Source: Sphingomonas sp. CCH21-G11
GTDB taxonomy: Bacteria; Pseudomonadota; Alphaproteobacteria; Sphingomonadales; Sphingomonadaceae
Assembly (NCBI RefSeq): GCF_001555965.1
Contig: NZ_LSHX01000049.1
Span: 1 to 62,551 of the forward strand
DNA: 62,551 bases
Direction: 5' to 3'
Position 1 is the first letter of the stretch. Each line of letters starts with the position of its first letter. Positions 1 through 9,839 of this stretch are shown here, one piece after another. The notes below the pieces were generated by a model. It saw only the letters and a list, made by a program, of their open reading frames with translations. It was not told where the DNA came from and searched no databases. The position numbers and the translations under genes are program-made.

Positions 1-323
1 AGCGCGGTCTGACCGCGCCGATCGTTTGCCAGGCCCAGCGCACCCGCCGCCACCGCTGACAGGGGCTCGCTTCGCAATGCCGACTGGGCCAGCCGGCGCG
101 CGCGCGCGATGTCGCCGGCGGTCGCGGCCGCGGTCATGCTGCGAAGTGCAACCAGCCCCGCGGCCTCCGCATGTCCCGGCGCGATGCGCAGCGCCAGTTC
201 GGGGTTTCGCTTCGCGACGACGGAGGCCAGGCTGTGCTGGCCCACCAGAACCAGCAGGCCGAGCAGCACGAGGGCAAAGAGGATCGCGCGCCCGGTCGGC
301 AGCTGGATGGCGCGTGACGGCAT
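1..323 (-). pseudogene. Truncated copy of the TPR/exopolysaccharide-associated gene
   Basis: This holds the first 107 codons of the gene complete at 41438-42649, with the N-terminal membrane segment and the start of the helical repeats. Its ATG overlaps the stop of the kinase copy by one base, as in the other arm. The coding frame runs off the window at base 1, so the truncation reflects the window edge and not a mutation. Confidence 0.85.
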
Positions 324-2524
324 CAGCCGTTGCCGCCCCGGCCCTGCTCCGATCGGCCGTAACCATAGCCATAGTCATAGCCATAGCCGAAATGCGCCTT
401 TTTCGGCTCGAATTTGGTCACGACCACGCCGATGATGCGCGCATTTGCGCTGGCGAGGCGGCTCAGTGCGGTGCGAACGATGCTGGCACGGATGCCGTGC
501 GATTCGACGGCGTAGACGATGCCCTCCACGCGGCTGCCGATCAGCGGCGCATCGGCCAGGCCCATCACCGGGGGGGAATCGATCACGATATGGTCGAAAT
601 GCTTCGACAGTTCCTCGATCAGCGAGGCCAGCCGGTTGCCGGTCAGCAGTTCGGCGGCATTGGGCGGGATCGGCCCGGCGGTCATCGCGACGAAGCCGAA
701 ATCGTTCACCGGCACGAGCAGGCTGTCGATCACCGCGCCGCCCGACAGGTAATTGCTCAGCCCGCGATCGTTCTGGGCACCGATCAGGTGGTGAACCGAG
801 GGCGACCGCATGTCGCCGTCGATCAGCACCACCTTGCGATCGGCGCGCGCCAGCATCGTCGCCAGCGCGAACGACGTCGTCGACTTGCCTTCGGCCGGCC
901 GTGAGCTGGTGACTGCAAGCGATTGCGGCACGCCGTGATCGGTCGAGAACTGCAGGTTCGTCTGGACCGCAAGATAGGCGTCGACGATCGAGGACTTGCG
1001 ATCGCGCAGCGCATCGATCGGCGAGTCCGACGACTTGGGCACGCTGCCGAGCAGCGGCAGGCCGAGCATGCGCTCGACCGCCCCCGGATCGGCGATCGCC
1101 TCGTCGCTCTGCTCAAGGATGAAGGCCGCGATGGCACCCAGCGACATGCCGACGAACAGCGCGAGAACCAGGTTGAGCACCAGGCGGGGGCTCGACGGTC
1201 GCGACGGCAGTTGTGCTTCGTCCACGACGGCGACGTTGTTGACGCCGACCCCGCCGGCGATGCCGATTTCCTTGTACCGCTGGAGCAGCGCGTCATAAAG
1301 CTGACGATTGGTGTCAACTTCGCGCTGGAAGATGTTGTACTGGATGCTGCGACGACGCTGGTCGAGGAAGCTTTCCTTCAACGCGTCGACGCGTTCGCGC
1401 AACGATTCCTCGCGGTTCACCGCGGCCTGATATTCGGCGGCAAGGCTGCTGCCGATGCGCTGCTCTTCACGCGCGATGCTCCGGTCGAGCTGCCGGATTT
1501 CGCCCGCCGCCGCGCGCAGCGGCGGATAATCGGGCTCAAACTGGACGAGCAGCTTCTCATATTCGGCGGCGCGCTCCGCCCGGCGTGCCCGCAGCGAATT
1601 GAGCGCGTTGTTGTCGAGCGCCTCCTCGACGTCACCCGACCGGCCGCGCGACGCCTTGTACTTGCCCTCGACCGCCAGCCGGTCCGCGGTGGCGGCGGAC
1701 AACACGCCGTTCAGCGCGACAAGGTCATACGCAATCGTCGACTGTTCGGAGCCTTCCTTGCCCTGCGGCAGCGTAATGATCCGCTCGTTCGAGGCGTAAT
1801 TCTGCAGCGACCGCTCCGACGCATCGAGGCGGGTGCGCAGCTGCGCCAGCCGGCTTTCCAGGAAACGCCGGGCGTAGGAGGTCGCCTCGTAGCGCCGCTC
1901 CAGCGTCGCGCTGATGAAATTTTCCGACCAGGCATTGGCGACGCGCTGCGACAGGGCCGGATCGGGGCTGGTAAAGCTGATCTCGACCAGGCGCGACTGG
2001 CGCGCCGGCGTGATGCGGATGTTGTCGAGCAGGATTTCGCCCGCCTTCTTCACGCGCTTCGACCGGCTGACCGCCGACAGCCGCCGGTCGCTGCTGTCGG
2101 TGAACAACCCTTCGCTGTCGGCCTCGCCGAACATCTCGAAAAAGGCGACGTCGTCGACCAGACGCAGACGCGTCGCGACCTGCTCGGCCAGCGAGCGCGC
2201 ACGCAACAGGCCATATTGCGTCTGATAGAATTCCTGGTCGGCGTCGGTCGCCTCCTGCTCGACACCCTGAATGTTCACGATCTTGCCCGATTCACGCGAA
2301 ATCTCGATCGTGTTGGTCGCGGTATATTGCGGCGTCATCAGCAGCGTGATGATCAGCCCCAGGACGAGGCACACGCCGATGATGCCCAGGATCACGCGAC
2401 GCCAGCGCCACACGATCCGCCAATATTGGCGCAGCAACGGTGTCTGGGCCTCCGCCGTCATTTCGACCGGGACCAAGCCGACACTTCCCGAGCCAAGCCT
2501 GCGAACATTATTTGCTTTGTTCAT
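323..2524 (-). CDS. Wzc/GumC-like polysaccharide copolymerase with BY-kinase domain (fold-back copy)
   Basis: Mirror of 39237-41438, 733 residues with identical translation. It has an N-terminal Wzz-type membrane and coiled-coil region, a Walker A site (AEGKST) near residue 544, and a C-terminal tail with five closely spaced tyrosines. The protein controls chain length and export of an extracellular polysaccharide. The details are given under the right-arm copy. Confidence 0.85.
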   Translation of the reverse strand: MNKANNVRRLGSGSVGLVPVEMTAEAQTPLLRQYWRIVWRWRRVILGIIGVCLVLGLIITLLMTPQYTATNTIEISRESGKIVNIQGVEQEATDADQEFYQTQYGLLRARSLAEQVATRLRLVDDVAFFEMFGEADSEGLFTDSSDRRLSAVSRSKRVKKAGEILLDNIRITPARQSRLVEISFTSPDPALSQRVANAWSENFISATLERRYEATSYARRFLESRLAQLRTRLDASERSLQNYASNERIITLPQGKEGSEQSTIAYDLVALNGVLSAATADRLAVEGKYKASRGRSGDVEEALDNNALNSLRARRAERAAEYEKLLVQFEPDYPPLRAAAGEIRQLDRSIAREEQRIGSSLAAEYQAAVNREESLRERVDALKESFLDQRRRSIQYNIFQREVDTNRQLYDALLQRYKEIGIAGGVGVNNVAVVDEAQLPSRPSSPRLVLNLVLALFVGMSLGAIAAFILEQSDEAIADPGAVERMLGLPLLGSVPKSSDSPIDALRDRKSSIVDAYLAVQTNLQFSTDHGVPQSLAVTSSRPAEGKSTTSFALATMLARADRKVVLIDGDMRSPSVHHLIGAQNDRGLSNYLSGGAVIDSLLVPVNDFGFVAMTAGPIPPNAAELLTGNRLASLIEELSKHFDHIVIDSPPVMGLADAPLIGSRVEGIVYAVESHGIRASIVRTALSRLASANARIIGVVVTKFEPKKAHFGYGYDYGYGYGRSEQGRGGNG

Positions 2525-2542
2525 GAACAGTGCTCGACTTCG

Positions 2543-3244
2543 TTATTGCAGCAGGACGATGAGGGGTGCCGAGATGATCGGCGAGAGCGCGACGAGATCG
2601 CGGAACAGCCGGCGCTCCGGCGAATCCCCCACGATGATCACGTCATTGGCGAAGATCGGCGGGTCCTTGTAAACCCCGCGGCGGATCGCCGCGATGTTGT
2701 ACAGCCCGGCCATGCGCTGGTTGTCGACCGTGCGCAGCACCACCACGTCCTCGAGCTTGCCGAATTCCGACACGCCCTTGGCCGACGCGATCGCGCGCAT
2801 CAAGGTCATCTGGTTGGTCACGGGATACAGCCCCGGCTCCGTCACCGACCCGTCGACCGTGACGACCTGGCTGACCGAATTGAGGATGTTGACGGTGACG
2901 ACCGGATCCTTGACGTAGCGGCGCAGCGCATTCTCGATATCGCGCGCAACCTCATATGCCGCCTTGCCCCGTACATCGATCGTGCCCGCCAGCGGCATCG
3001 AGATCCGCCCGCTCGCATCGATCTGGACCTCCAGGCTCAGGTCGGAAATGCCGTAGACGTCGATACCGATCGTATCGAGCGGCCCCACCAGCGCCGGGCG
3101 GTCGGCGGCAACCAGGTCGCCGCGCGTCGGCTCCGGCAGCGCCTCGGTTTCGACCACCGTCAGCCCGGGGCGGGAAACCAGACGCTCCCTCGAGCAGCCC
3201 GAAACGAGCAGCGCGACCGCAAGAACAGATAAAATTAACCGCAT
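2543..3244 (-). CDS. Wza/GumB-like polysaccharide export lipoprotein (fold-back copy)
   Basis: Mirror of 38517-39218, 233 residues. The start chosen gives a lipoprotein signal with the lipobox cysteine at residue 17; longer in-frame starts run through the preceding polymerase gene and lack a signal. A polysaccharide-export domain and an SLBB-like segment follow. Confidence 0.85.
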   Translation of the reverse strand: MRLILSVLAVALLVSGCSRERLVSRPGLTVVETEALPEPTRGDLVAADRPALVGPLDTIGIDVYGISDLSLEVQIDASGRISMPLAGTIDVRGKAAYEVARDIENALRRYVKDPVVTVNILNSVSQVVTVDGSVTEPGLYPVTNQMTLMRAIASAKGVSEFGKLEDVVVLRTVDNQRMAGLYNIAAIRRGVYKDPPIFANDVIIVGDSPERRLFRDLVALSPIISAPLIVLLQ

Positions 3245-3282
3245 ATCGTCAAGTAATCCGCCAAAAATCCCGCGAGCTATAG

Positions 3283-4779
3283 TCAGCCGGCATGGACAGG
3301 TAAAGCATTGTCGGTCCGCGTCCGCCGTGCCGTCACGGCGGTCACGCCAGGAACCGGCAGCAGCATCCAGATCGCACCGATCGCGGTCACCACCATGATG
3401 ATCGGTGTCCGTGCCGGATAATCGACCGCGCTGGCCAGCAGCACCATCAGCAGTATCGCCGATCCCGCGCGCGCCGGGCGAATGAACGCGGTGTCGGGCG
3501 CCATGCGCCAGACCCGGATCGAGCGGATCAGCCACCAGGCGATGAACGCCACGATCATCGCCACCCCCGGCACTCCGGCCTCGATCAGGACCTGAAGATA
3601 GTCATTGTGCGCTTCGTTCAGATAGCTCGTCGAAAGCAGGTCGAAAGGCTCATAATGCCGATAGAGCGGCTCGAAAGCGCCCAGCCCCGCCCCGAACGGC
3701 GCATAGTCCCGGGCGATTTCAAGCAACGTCGGCCAGGCGCGCAGGCGCAGGTCGTCGTCGACCGACAATGCAAACAGCCGCTGCACCGATGCCGCGCGAC
3801 CGATGGTCAGTGCGAGCGCGACGATCGCCGTCGCGCCGAGCGCCGCCCCGCCGGCGACCAGGCGCCGGGTGCGCCTGCGCATCCCGCGAAGGAGCGTCCC
3901 CAGGCGCGGCAGCACCAGCACGATCGCGGCCAGGAGGCCGATCGTGCTGACGACCAGCCCCGCGCGCGACCCGGTCACGGGCACCATGACGATCAGAAAT
4001 GCCGCCGCACCCGCACCCAGCAGCGCGCGCAGGCGCGTGCGATCCGCCGCCATGCCGCGCGGCGTCGCCCACAGCGCCACCAGCGGCAGGCCGCAGCCGA
4101 GCAGCAGCGCCTGATGATTGCGGTTCGCGAACAGGCCGACCGCAGCCTCGCGATTCGTCACGGCATACCAGCGCAGCGGCGAATCTTCGCCGCTCGACAC
4201 CTGCGCCAGCCCGAGCACCGCGCTGGCAAGCACCAGGAACATGACCGGGGTGACGAGGTTGGCGATCCGCTGGCGTGACAGGAACTGCAGGCCGATCAGC
4301 GTCGCCGCCGCCGGCAGCAGCGCGAACAAGGCGTTGGCCGCGCGGTCGGGCGACAGGGCGAAGGGGCGCCAGGGCTGATCGAACTGCGCGACCGTCGCCG
4401 CCTGCTCGGCGAGGTCGCGACCCGGTAGCGCGGTCCAGATCATTGGCGGAAGCGGCACGAGCTGCGCGACGATCAGCGCGGCAATCAGCGCCAGGAACAT
4501 CGCGGGCAGGCGGGACAAGCCGGGGCGCGCCGGCGGGATCAGCAGCACGAACAGGCCGATGACGACCACGCTGACGCAACGTACCACGGGCTGGGCGAGC
4601 GAATCCGCCCGCGATGCGCCGCCCAGCAGCGCAATGACCAGCAGGAAGCTCCAGAAAAGCCAGGTTTCGGTGCCGATCCGCCCCCCGCGAACGGCGTTTT
4701 CGTCAATCTCCGCCAGCTCTACCGTCAACACCCTGATCCAGTCTTCTGCCGTGCGCGCCGGCACCCTGTCACGTGCCAT
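3283..4779 (-). CDS. O-antigen ligase/Wzy-like membrane protein (fold-back copy)
   Basis: Mirror of 36982-38478, 498 residues with about ten or more hydrophobic segments and the Wzy_C-type loop motif NEAHNDYLQVLIEAG near residue 390. It is probably a polymerase or ligase of the exopolysaccharide system. Confidence 0.83.
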   Translation of the reverse strand: MARDRVPARTAEDWIRVLTVELAEIDENAVRGGRIGTETWLFWSFLLVIALLGGASRADSLAQPVVRCVSVVVIGLFVLLIPPARPGLSRLPAMFLALIAALIVAQLVPLPPMIWTALPGRDLAEQAATVAQFDQPWRPFALSPDRAANALFALLPAAATLIGLQFLSRQRIANLVTPVMFLVLASAVLGLAQVSSGEDSPLRWYAVTNREAAVGLFANRNHQALLLGCGLPLVALWATPRGMAADRTRLRALLGAGAAAFLIVMVPVTGSRAGLVVSTIGLLAAIVLVLPRLGTLLRGMRRRTRRLVAGGAALGATAIVALALTIGRAASVQRLFALSVDDDLRLRAWPTLLEIARDYAPFGAGLGAFEPLYRHYEPFDLLSTSYLNEAHNDYLQVLIEAGVPGVAMIVAFIAWWLIRSIRVWRMAPDTAFIRPARAGSAILLMVLLASAVDYPARTPIIMVVTAIGAIWMLLPVPGVTAVTARRTRTDNALPVHAG

Positions 4780-4889
4780 ATCCGCGTCCGGGCGGGGGAC
4801 TCAAATGAAAATCGCGCGGCGAGCGATGCGATGCAGTCCACTGCGCGAACCGGGAAACCGGGCCGCGCGATCGCGGCGCGCACACAAAT

Positions 4890-4926
4890 AAAAAGGGCGC
4901 TCCTTCCAGCGAAGGAGCGCCCTTTT
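4890..4926 (-). terminator. Rho-independent terminator (fold-back copy)
   Basis: Mirror of 36835-36871. A 12-bp GC-rich stem with a four-base loop is flanked by A and T runs, so it could stop transcription from either side. Confidence 0.85.
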
Positions 4927-4945
4927 CTATTCCGAGAGCCGAGGC

Positions 4946-5191
4946 TTACGGGCTGGTCGCTTCATCATCGTCGGCGATGATGATGATGCCGGCGATCACG
5001 GCAGCCGCCGCGACGACGCCAATGATGATCCCGCTGCTGCCTTCAGCCTTTTCCTTCTCAGCAACCACCTTGCCGGCGCGAACCGACGGCGCAAGCGACA
5101 GCTTGCTGGCGTCAGCGGCCGAGGCGATCGCCGGAACGCTGACCAGCGACATCGCTACCGCGGTAGCCATCGCCTTCTTCAACATGTTCAT
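4946..5191 (-). CDS. Small exported protein with acidic C-terminus (fold-back copy)
   Basis: Mirror of 36570-36815, 81 residues. Signal peptide ending ASA, short linker, then a hydrophobic segment rich in Ile, Val and Ala and an acidic tail. The start is fixed by an AAGGGAG ribosome site (5200-5206) nine bases upstream of the ATG. Confidence 0.8.
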   Translation of the reverse strand: MNMLKKAMATAVAMSLVSVPAIASAADASKLSLAPSVRAGKVVAEKEKAEGSSGIIIGVVAAAAVIAGIIIIADDDEATSP

Positions 5192-5429
5192 TTCCGACAC
5201 TCCCTTCGCAATATACTCGTACTCGTGCGGTGCTATTGCACGAGGCTTACACGCATTCAACCCGTTTCCGTTCCCGATCGGCGGGCGCGGAACCAATCTC
5301 ACGCGGGATGCAGCAAAAATGCAACGCAGTCGCCGCATTTTCCCGGGCCGTCGCCGCGCCTCGCAAGAGACCCGGCCCCGACCCGGACTGCTTCCCGTCC
5401 TTCGCTAACTTACAGTCATTAATCAAGTG

Positions 5430-6623
5430 TCACCTGTCGAACGCTTTCATTTTGGCGTCGAGCTGGCGCCTGCGGTCAACGAGTTGAGCGCGTAAGTCGT
5501 CCGGCGGCATGGCATCTTCGCGGTTGGCGGCGATCGCGGCCGAAATCGCGTCGGCATCGCGCGCGCGCGTCCGCCAGCCGGGATGTGTACCGTCGCCGAT
5601 CAATGGCGCCGCCGCCCTTCCGGCCCGGCGCCAGAATGCTGCAGGCGCGAACACATCATAGCCGGCCCGTGCGCTGAGGACGATGCCGAGCCGGTCGGCA
5701 TCCGCCTCGGCGGCGCGAAGGATCGCGCCGTTTCGTCCGAATCCGGCGAACAGGCCTTTATCCACGCGCGCACGCGCGAAGCGCTCGCGGTGGCCCAGCA
5801 TGATATGCGCCAGCTCGTGCCCGATCAGAAAGGCCAGTTCGTCGTCATTGGCGACCCGGTCGAGCAGTCCGGTCGAAACGCTGATCGTCCGCGCGTCCGC
5901 CGACGCTTCCGATCGGGGATCGGGCAGCAGCTGGACGAACGCCGCGCAGACCGGCCGGGGGTCGAGCGCGATGTCGACCTCGCCGGCGCCGCGCGCGACC
6001 CTTAGCGTGACCGGGCGTGCACGCGCGGCTGCCTCGCTCGACGCGCGGTCGAGCAGCGCCAGGGCAGCTTCCACGCCGTCAAAGGTTGCCTGCGCAGCCG
6101 GCAGTTTGCGCGGCAGCGGTCCGCCGTCGATCGCGACGATCCCGTCGCCGGGCCGCAGCCCGGCCCGGTCGCCCGGCCCGTCAGGCACCACCACGCTCAC
6201 CGCGACCGGCGCCGCCAGCCCGAACAGGTCACCGGCCACCGACCGCACCTCGGGCGCGAATTGCGCCGCATCATAGAGCATGATGCCAAGCTCGGGCCGC
6301 GTTTCGGGGCACAGGGCGACGTTGGCCGCCTTCAGCTGCCACCCGATACGCGCCACGCGCGCATCCGCCGCCTGAAGCAGGCGCAGCTGGGCCGCAAGCC
6401 CGTCGTCAGTGGCCGCGCGGGCCCGCGGATGTCCCGGCGACAGGATCGCGACAACGGCCAATGCCGCCGCAATCGGGAGGGTCGGGCCACCCCCGCGGCG
6501 GCGGCCGCGCCGAAGGCGTTGACCGCGCTCGTGGGAAAAACCCCGGAACGGATTGAATACGGTCGTCGCAACGATGCTGCGGATCGTCTTGACGTTAACC
6601 AGATATTTACCTGCGATCACCAT
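5430..6623 (-). CDS. M48-family metallopeptidase with PDZ domain (fold-back copy)
   Basis: Mirror of 35138-36331, 397 residues from the ATG. It carries the zinc motif HELAH and a PDZ-type segment (DRAGLRPGDGIVAIDG). An in-frame GTG 45 bases further upstream is a possible alternative start. Confidence 0.8.
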   Translation of the reverse strand: MVIAGKYLVNVKTIRSIVATTVFNPFRGFSHERGQRLRRGRRRGGGPTLPIAAALAVVAILSPGHPRARAATDDGLAAQLRLLQAADARVARIGWQLKAANVALCPETRPELGIMLYDAAQFAPEVRSVAGDLFGLAAPVAVSVVVPDGPGDRAGLRPGDGIVAIDGGPLPRKLPAAQATFDGVEAALALLDRASSEAAARARPVTLRVARGAGEVDIALDPRPVCAAFVQLLPDPRSEASADARTISVSTGLLDRVANDDELAFLIGHELAHIMLGHRERFARARVDKGLFAGFGRNGAILRAAEADADRLGIVLSARAGYDVFAPAAFWRRAGRAAAPLIGDGTHPGWRTRARDADAISAAIAANREDAMPPDDLRAQLVDRRRQLDAKMKAFDR

Positions 6624-6885
6624 CGCTTGGCCCCAAGTCCGATCCCATTGTTGCACCCGCGACAACACGGCAGAAAAATAGGGCTAGTCGCTTGCCATCG
6701 ATTCCACGCTCGGTTAAGTCGTGCACGATTTGTGATCAAACGGGGGGGCACGCCGAGCATTTGCGGGACTATCCAACCGTTCGTCGGTCCGCAAGGCGCG
6801 GACGGTGCGGCGAACTGTTTTCACGTTTTTGAATTTTGGTTTCGCGCGGCCCCGCCGCGACAAGCATCCTGAAGGGAGTAGTTAA

Positions 6886-9588
6886 ATGGCGACGTTTATC
6901 GGAACGGCAGGCGACGACAATATTGTCGGCACCGCCGAGAACAACACGATCATCGGCAATGCGGGCAACGACACGCTCGACGGTGCGGCGGGTGATGACA
7001 GCATCGACGGTGGTGCAGGCACCGACACGCTCATCGGCGGAACCGGCAACGACACCCTGAACGGTGGCGCGGACAACGACACGTACACGGTTGCCGACGC
7101 CGGCGACGTGATCGTGGAAAGCTCGACGGGCGGCGCGAACGACGTGGTCAACGCCAGCGTGTCGTATGTGCTGAACTCGGGTGCGTGGGTCGAAACGCTG
7201 AACCTGACCGGCACCGGCAACAACTTCGTCATCGGCAACCAGTTCGCGCAGACGCTGAATGGCAACGCGGGCAACAACGTGCTCGACGGCGGCCGCAACA
7301 CCGCGCAGCCGACGCTCGGTGACACGCTGGTCGGCGGTGCTGGCGACGACGTCTACGCCATCCGCAACCCGGGTGACGTGGTGACCGAACTTGCGGGTGG
7401 CGGCACCGACATCGTGTACATCGACGCCGACGCGCTGCAGGCGGCGGGCCAGGCGATCGCGACCTACGCGCTCACCGCAGGCACTGCGGTCGAGACGCTC
7501 TCGGCTGCCAATCAGTCGGGCACGCAGGCGCTCGTCCTGACCGGCAACGCGCTCGACCAGACGGTCGTCGGCAACTTCGGTGCCAACACGCTCAGCGGCG
7601 GTGGCGGCAACGACACCCTGATCGGCCTCGGCGGCAACGACACCTATGTCCTGGGCGCGGGCACGATCACCTTTGTCGAGGCGGCTGACGGCGGCACCGA
7701 CACGATCACCTTCGCGGCGGGTGCGGCGGCGACGTTCACCCTGAATGCGGATGCCTCGATCGAAGTCATCACCGCCAGCAACGGCGTGAACGTGATCACC
7801 GGCAACAACCTGTCGCAGCGCATCAACGGTGCCGCGGGTGCGGTCGGCGTCGCCGAAACGCTGAGCGGCGGTACGGCGGGCGCGGACACGCTGGCGGGTG
7901 CCGGCGGTGGCGACACCTACCTGGTCAACTCGACCGATGACGTGATCATCGAAACCGGCTTCGAGGCCGACGGTGTCACCGCGACGGCCGATGTCGTCCA
8001 GTTCACCGCGACCACGGGCGGTTACGCTCTGGCCGAAGGCGTCAATGTCGACAGCCTGACCGCGACCGCGGCGACCGGCAACGTCGTTCTGGTCGGTAAC
8101 GCGCTGACCCAGACGCTCACCGGCAACGCCGGCAACAACGTCCTGAACGGCGGCACCTCGGCGACAGGCACCGGCGACACGCTGGTCGGCGGCGCGGGCA
8201 ACGACACCTATCGCGTCTACACCGCGCTCGACGTCGTCACCGAAGCAGTCGGTGAAGGCACGGACTCGGTGTTCACCAGCGCGTCCTACACGCTGAGCGC
8301 CAATGTCGAGAACCTCTCGGCGGCGGACCAGGGTGCGACCACCGGTGAATATGTCCTGACCGGCAACGACCTCGCCAACCAGATTGTCGGCAACTTCGCC
8401 AACAACACGCTGGTCGGTGGCCTCGGCGTCGACACCCTGACCGGCCTGGGCGGCAACGACGCCTATGTCGTGAACGGCGCTGACGTGATCAGCGAAGCCG
8501 TCGGCGGCGGCACGGACTCGATCACCTTCGCGACCGAAGCCGGCTTCGTGGCCTACACCCTCACCGCGGGTGCGGAAGTCGAAACCATCACCCTCGGCGG
8601 CAACGTCGTCTCGGTGACCGGCAATGCGCTGGCGCAGCGCATCAACGGCGCGACCGGCAACGTCGCCGAGACGCTGATCGGTGGCGGCGGTGCCGACACG
8701 CTGGCGGGTGGCGCGGGCAATGACGCCTACACCGTCGACAGCACCGACGATGTCATCATCGAAACCGGCCTCGCCGCTGACGGTGTGACGGCGACGACCG
8801 ACACGGTCACCTTCACGGCGACCACCGGCGGCTATGCGCTCGCCGACGGCGTGGCCATCGACTCGCTGACCGCCACGGGCACCGGCAACGTCTTCCTGGT
8901 CGGTAACAGCGGTGCGCAGACGCTCACCGGCAACTCGGGGAACAACATCCTCAACGGTGCCGGCGTGGCTGGCGGCGGCGGCGACACCCTCGTCGGTGGC
9001 GCGGGCGACGACATCTACCGCGTCTTCTCGTCGTCGGACGTCGTGACCGAACTGGCGAACGAAGGTAACGACACCGTGTTCGCGAGCGTCAACTACACGC
9101 TCGGTACCAATGTCGAGAGCCTGGTTGCGGCAGACGCCACCGCGGTCGACAACCTGGTGCTCCAGGGCAACGCGGCCAACAACACGATCGCGGGCAACTT
9201 TGGCCGCAACGTGCTGTCGGGTGGTGACGGTATCGACAACCTGTTCGGCCTGAGCGGTGCGGATACCTTCCACTTCGCCGCGACCGGTGTGGGCAATGCC
9301 GACAACGTGCTCGACTTCAGCTCGGCGGAAGGCGATCGCATCTCGCTCGACCAGGGTGTGTTCGCCTTTGGCGGCCCGACCCTGACCGCGGCGCAGTTCG
9401 TGATCGGTGTCAGCGCCACGGCGGCTTCGGCGCAGATCCTGTACGATCAGGCGACCGGTCGCCTGTTCTACGACGCGGACGGCACCGGTGCCGGCGCGGC
9501 GGTGATCTTCGCCACGCTGGTTCCCGGCACGGCGCTGACCAACAACGACATCGTGATCACGGCGGCCGCGACCATCCCGACCCCGTAA
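6886..9588 (+). CDS. RTX calcium-binding secreted protein (fold-back copy)
   Basis: Mirror of 32173-34875, 900 residues. It shows glycine- and aspartate-rich nonapeptides of the GGxGxD type throughout, no cysteine and no N-terminal signal peptide, as expected for a type I secretion substrate. Three modules of about 270 residues are aligned at residues 229, 502 and 770. The ATG follows AAGGGAG at 6872-6878. Confidence 0.85.
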   Translation: MATFIGTAGDDNIVGTAENNTIIGNAGNDTLDGAAGDDSIDGGAGTDTLIGGTGNDTLNGGADNDTYTVADAGDVIVESSTGGANDVVNASVSYVLNSGAWVETLNLTGTGNNFVIGNQFAQTLNGNAGNNVLDGGRNTAQPTLGDTLVGGAGDDVYAIRNPGDVVTELAGGGTDIVYIDADALQAAGQAIATYALTAGTAVETLSAANQSGTQALVLTGNALDQTVVGNFGANTLSGGGGNDTLIGLGGNDTYVLGAGTITFVEAADGGTDTITFAAGAAATFTLNADASIEVITASNGVNVITGNNLSQRINGAAGAVGVAETLSGGTAGADTLAGAGGGDTYLVNSTDDVIIETGFEADGVTATADVVQFTATTGGYALAEGVNVDSLTATAATGNVVLVGNALTQTLTGNAGNNVLNGGTSATGTGDTLVGGAGNDTYRVYTALDVVTEAVGEGTDSVFTSASYTLSANVENLSAADQGATTGEYVLTGNDLANQIVGNFANNTLVGGLGVDTLTGLGGNDAYVVNGADVISEAVGGGTDSITFATEAGFVAYTLTAGAEVETITLGGNVVSVTGNALAQRINGATGNVAETLIGGGGADTLAGGAGNDAYTVDSTDDVIIETGLAADGVTATTDTVTFTATTGGYALADGVAIDSLTATGTGNVFLVGNSGAQTLTGNSGNNILNGAGVAGGGGDTLVGGAGDDIYRVFSSSDVVTELANEGNDTVFASVNYTLGTNVESLVAADATAVDNLVLQGNAANNTIAGNFGRNVLSGGDGIDNLFGLSGADTFHFAATGVGNADNVLDFSSAEGDRISLDQGVFAFGGPTLTAAQFVIGVSATAASAQILYDQATGRLFYDADGTGAGAAVIFATLVPGTALTNNDIVITAAATIPTP

Positions 9589-9613
9589 TCGCAATATCGC
9601 GAACCAAGGATCA

Positions 9614-9650
9614 GGGGGTCTCCACCGCGGTGGAGGCCCCCTTTTCTTTT
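9614..9650 (+). terminator. Rho-independent terminator after the RTX gene (fold-back copy)
   Basis: A 14-bp stem with one G-T pair (9614-9627 against 9628-9641) is followed by a T-rich tract. It separates the RTX gene from the TolC gene downstream. Mirror of 32111-32147. Confidence 0.9.
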
Positions 9651-9839
9651 GGATGGAGCGGGAAAATGCGCGCGGCGGCTCATGCGCGCGCGTGCGGCCG
9701 CGCCGCGAATGGCTCTGGATCGAGCACCGGCCAGCGTTTCTGTAGACGCGACGCCTCAAATCACTTAACGCGCCACCGATGTTTCGATAGGCCAGCGGGT
9801 CGAGGACAGCGTTCCTTGCAAGGTTTCCAAACGTAAAGA

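Noticed and set aside
323..3232. Long open frames antisense to the kinase and export genes (for example 923-3232)
   Set aside because: High-GC shadows without domains; the sense frames are complete, family-length genes.
6886..9588. Regular repeats in the RTX gene as a possible CRISPR array
   Set aside because: The repeats keep the reading frame and encode GGxGxD nonapeptides; there are no conserved repeats with unique spacers of constant length.
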